Assembly: GCF_021405525.1 (NCBI RefSeq)
Contig: NZ_JAGQAG010000001.1
Span: 1,488,001 to 1,552,000 of the forward strand
Source: Ruegeria pomeroyi
GTDB taxonomy: Bacteria > Pseudomonadota > Alphaproteobacteria > Rhodobacterales > Rhodobacteraceae
Reading direction: 5' to 3'
Length of the DNA: 64,000 bases
Every line of letters begins with the position of its first letter. The stretch's first letter is position 1. The position numbers and the translations under genes are program-made. The notes beneath the pieces are model-generated. The model saw only the letters and a list, made by a program, of their open reading frames with translations, was not told the origin of the DNA and searched no databases. Below, piece by piece: positions 61,928 through 64,000 of the stretch.

Positions 61928-62512
61928 ATGAGCGCTTGGATCGAGATGATCGGGGATGACGCGGCGGATGGGCGCCTGAAAGAGCTGCTCGACCGGGCGC
62001 GCACGCCCCATGGCACGGTCGACACCGTGATGCGGGTGCACTCGCTGCGCCCCGAAACGATGAACGGCCATGTCACGCTGTATCGTTCGGTCCTGCACTC
62101 CGACGACAATACCTTGCCGTTCTGGTTTCTCGAGGTTGTGGCCAGCTATACCTCGATCCTGAACGACTGTACCTATTCGCTGACCCATCATTTCATGAAC
62201 GTGCGCAACCTGCTCCGGGATCAGCCGCGATCCGACCGCATTTTCATCGCGCTCAAGGCGCAGCGCCCCGAGGATGTGTTCGAGGGCAAGGAACTGGCCC
62301 TGTTGCGCTATGCCGCCAAGCTGACCACCGGGGTCGGCAGGATGGTCAGATCGGATTTCGAGGCGCTGAAACTGGCAGGCTGCGACGATGGCGAGATCCT
62401 GGAGGTGAACCAGGTCTGCGCCTATTTTAACTATTCGAACCGCTTGCTGAACGGTCTGGGTTGTACGACCGACGGCGATGTCATCGGCTATTACAAGGGT
62501 GACGAGGGCTAG
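61928..62512 (+). CDS. Carboxymuconolactone decarboxylase/peroxidase-related family protein, copy 2
   Basis: 194 aa, all-alpha AhpD-like fold of the peroxidase-related subgroup (FEGKELALLRYAAKLT, NQVCAYFNYSNRLLNGLG). At the usual CxxCxxxH site it reads DCTYSLTHH, so the second cysteine is Ser and a classical thiol peroxidase mechanism is unlikely. It diverges from the NicX-like gene by about 70 bp and is convergent with prfC. It might act in the same ring-cleavage route as copy 1; no substrate can be named. Confidence 0.82.
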   Translation: MSAWIEMIGDDAADGRLKELLDRARTPHGTVDTVMRVHSLRPETMNGHVTLYRSVLHSDDNTLPFWFLEVVASYTSILNDCTYSLTHHFMNVRNLLRDQPRSDRIFIALKAQRPEDVFEGKELALLRYAAKLTTGVGRMVRSDFEALKLAGCDDGEILEVNQVCAYFNYSNRLLNGLGCTTDGDVIGYYKGDEG

Positions 62513-62524
62513 GCCCGCCGCCGG

Positions 62525-64000
62525 TCAGACCATCATCTCCTTGGTCGCGGTCAGCTTCAGCTCGGGGTAATCGCGGATCACCCGGTCGATATCCCATTGC
62601 AGCCGCGTCAGATAGACAACGTCGCCGTCATGGTCATGGGCGATATGCTGCTTGTTGGCGTTGATGAACTTGTCCATCGCCGCCTTGTCGCCTGCGACCC
62701 AGCGGGCGCTGGTGAATTGCGAGCCGTCGAACCGTACCGGCAGGCCGTATTCCAGCTCGATCCGGCTGGCCAGCACCTCGAATTGCAGCGCGCCAACGAC
62801 GCCCACGATAAACCCCGAGCCGATCATCGGCTTGAACACTTTGGCGGCGCCTTCCTCGGCAAACTGCATCAGCGCCTTTTCCAGGTGCTTGGCCTTCATC
62901 GGGTCGCCCGCGCGTACGCCCTGCAACAGTTCCGGAGCGAACGAGGGGATGCCGGTCACCCGCAGCGCCTCGCCCTCGGTCAGGGTGTCGCCGATGCGCA
63001 ATTGCCCGTGGTTGGGGATGCCGATGATATCGCCGGCCCAGGCCTCGTCCGCCAGTTCGCGGTCCGAGGCAAGGAACAGTACCGGGTTCGACACCGCCAT
63101 CGGTTTCTTGGTGCGCACATGGGTCAGCTTCATGCCGCGCTTGAAATGGCCCGAGGCCATGCGGACAAAGGCAACCCGGTCACGATGCTTGGGGTCCATG
63201 TTCGCCTGAACCTTGAAGACGAACCCGGAAACCTTTGTTTCCTCTGGTGAAATCTTCCTTGGCTCGGCGCTTTGCACCTGGGGTTCCGGACCGTAATTGC
63301 CGATCCCGTCCATCAGTTCCTTGACCCCGAACGAGTTGATCGCCGAGCCGAACCAGATCGGTGTCATATGGCCTTCAAGCACTGCCTGCGGATCGAGCGC
63401 GGGCAAAAGCTCGCGGGCCATTTCCAGCTCTTCGTGCAGCTTCTCCAGAAGATGCGCGGGCACGTGCTGCGCCAGCTTGGGGTCGTCAAGCCCATTGATT
63501 TCAATGCTTTCTGCAACCTTGTTGCGGTCGGCGCGGTCCATCAGTTCCAGCCGGTCGCGCAGGATGTCGTAACAGCCGATGAAATCGCGGCCCTGGCCGA
63601 TGGGCCAGCTTGCGGGCGTCACGTCGATCGCCAGCATCTCCTGGATCTCGTCGATGATCTCGAACGTGTCGCGGCTTTCGCGGTCCATCTTGTTGCAGAA
63701 GGTCAGGATCGGCAGGTCGCGCAGGCGGCAGACCTCGAACAGTTTCTGCGTCTGGCTCTCGACCCCCTTGGCGCCGTCGATCACCATCACCGCCGCATCC
63801 ACCGCCGTCAGCGTGCGATAGGTGTCCTCGGAAAAGTCCGAGTGGCCGGGCGTGTCGACAAGATTGAACCGGAACGTCTTGTAATCGAATGACATTGCCG
63901 AGGCTGAGACCGAGATGCCCCGGTCCTTTTCCATCTGCATGAAGTCCGAGCGCGTGCGCCGTGCCTCGCCCTTGGCGCGCACCTGTCCGGCCATCTGGAT
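62525..64000 (-). CDS. prfC: Peptide chain release factor 3, 5' end outside window
   Basis: Translational GTPase that recycles RF1 and RF2 from the ribosome. About 492 of some 530 residues are in the window; the frame continues past the right edge, which cuts off the P-loop (G1). The remaining GTPase motifs are visible: switch I/G2 region EKDRGISVSASAMSF, G3 DTPGHSDF, G4 CNKMDRES. They are followed by domain II (VFKVQANMDPKHRDRVAFVRMASGHFKRGM) and domain III (VGALQFEVLASRIELEYGLPV). It is a core gene and marks the likely end of the accessory catabolic block. It is convergent with the CMD-family gene. Confidence 0.97.
   Translation of the reverse strand: MQMAGQVRAKGEARRTRSDFMQMEKDRGISVSASAMSFDYKTFRFNLVDTPGHSDFSEDTYRTLTAVDAAVMVIDGAKGVESQTQKLFEVCRLRDLPILTFCNKMDRESRDTFEIIDEIQEMLAIDVTPASWPIGQGRDFIGCYDILRDRLELMDRADRNKVAESIEINGLDDPKLAQHVPAHLLEKLHEELEMARELLPALDPQAVLEGHMTPIWFGSAINSFGVKELMDGIGNYGPEPQVQSAEPRKISPEETKVSGFVFKVQANMDPKHRDRVAFVRMASGHFKRGMKLTHVRTKKPMAVSNPVLFLASDRELADEAWAGDIIGIPNHGQLRIGDTLTEGEALRVTGIPSFAPELLQGVRAGDPMKAKHLEKALMQFAEEGAAKVFKPMIGSGFIVGVVGALQFEVLASRIELEYGLPVRFDGSQFTSARWVAGDKAAMDKFINANKQHIAHDHDGDVVYLTRLQWDIDRVIRDYPELKLTATKEMMV

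Overview
The window reads as a chromosome segment of a marine alphaproteobacterium of the roseobacter type (Rhodobacterales). The basis is high GC with strong G/C third positions, an unusual density of ABC and TRAP importers for osmolyte-like compounds, GcvT/dimethylglycine-dehydrogenase-type and DmdA-like proteins, and -1 to -8 nt start/stop overlaps throughout. No rRNA, tRNA or CRISPR array was seen. The species assignment is inference.

Layout. (1) 0-12.2 kb: the 3' part of a class III aminotransferase, a broken IS6-family transposase, then a glycine-betaine-type importer (proX-W-V, minus strand), an M24 hydrolase and a GntR/UTRA regulator. Facing them on the plus strand are two Asp/Glu-racemase-like proteins flanking a PhyH dioxygenase, and a dimethylglycine-dehydrogenase-like flavoprotein. 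Two identical 12-bp palindromes lie in the divergent promoter. (2) 12.2-22.1 kb: an IS6 tail remnant, a LysR regulator facing a TAXI-type TRAP importer, and five genes for flavin amine dehydrogenases, including an HcnABC/opine-oxidase-like trio. A second, longer IS6 remnant closes the block. (3) 22.3-33.1 kb: a damaged IS3-family element next to a scrap of an acyl-CoA dehydrogenase gene, then a compact operon: beta-keto acid cleavage enzyme, polyamine-type ABC importer, acyl-CoA dehydrogenase, ADP-forming acyl-CoA synthetase and a beta-lactamase-fold hydrolase. It looks like CoA-linked breakdown of a quaternary amine of the carnitine/butyrobetaine kind. (4) 33.2-49.1 kb: an accessory block with oleate hydratase, a P2A cation ATPase, an operon of acyl-CoA synthetase, fused E1, E2 and ACP, a flavin amine oxidase, a cytoplasmic-looking subtilase, an adenylate cyclase with TPRs and a vanadium-haloperoxidase/PAP2 protein with a DAR repeat. 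(5) 49.2-55.4 kb: acyl-CoA ligase, enoyl-CoA hydratase, OsmC, a DmdA-family demethylase, an Lrp regulator and a class V aminotransferase. (6) 55.6-62.5 kb: sulfotransferase-like protein, creatininase-family amidohydrolase, a polar amino-acid-type ABC importer, two carboxymuconolactone-decarboxylase-family proteins, a Rieske oxygenase and a NicX-like dioxygenase, which suggests a ring-cleavage route. The last gene is prfC, cut by the window edge.

The common theme is uptake and stepwise breakdown of N-methylated or otherwise modified small organic osmolytes, assembled as separate modules. The first two modules are bounded by decayed IS6 copies in the same orientation. Substrates cannot be fixed from sequence alone. 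The best candidates for undescribed biology are the GntR-controlled racemase/PhyH/DMGDH module, the synthetase-E1-E2-ACP operon, the subtilase/cyclase/haloperoxidase group and the Rieske/NicX-like group.
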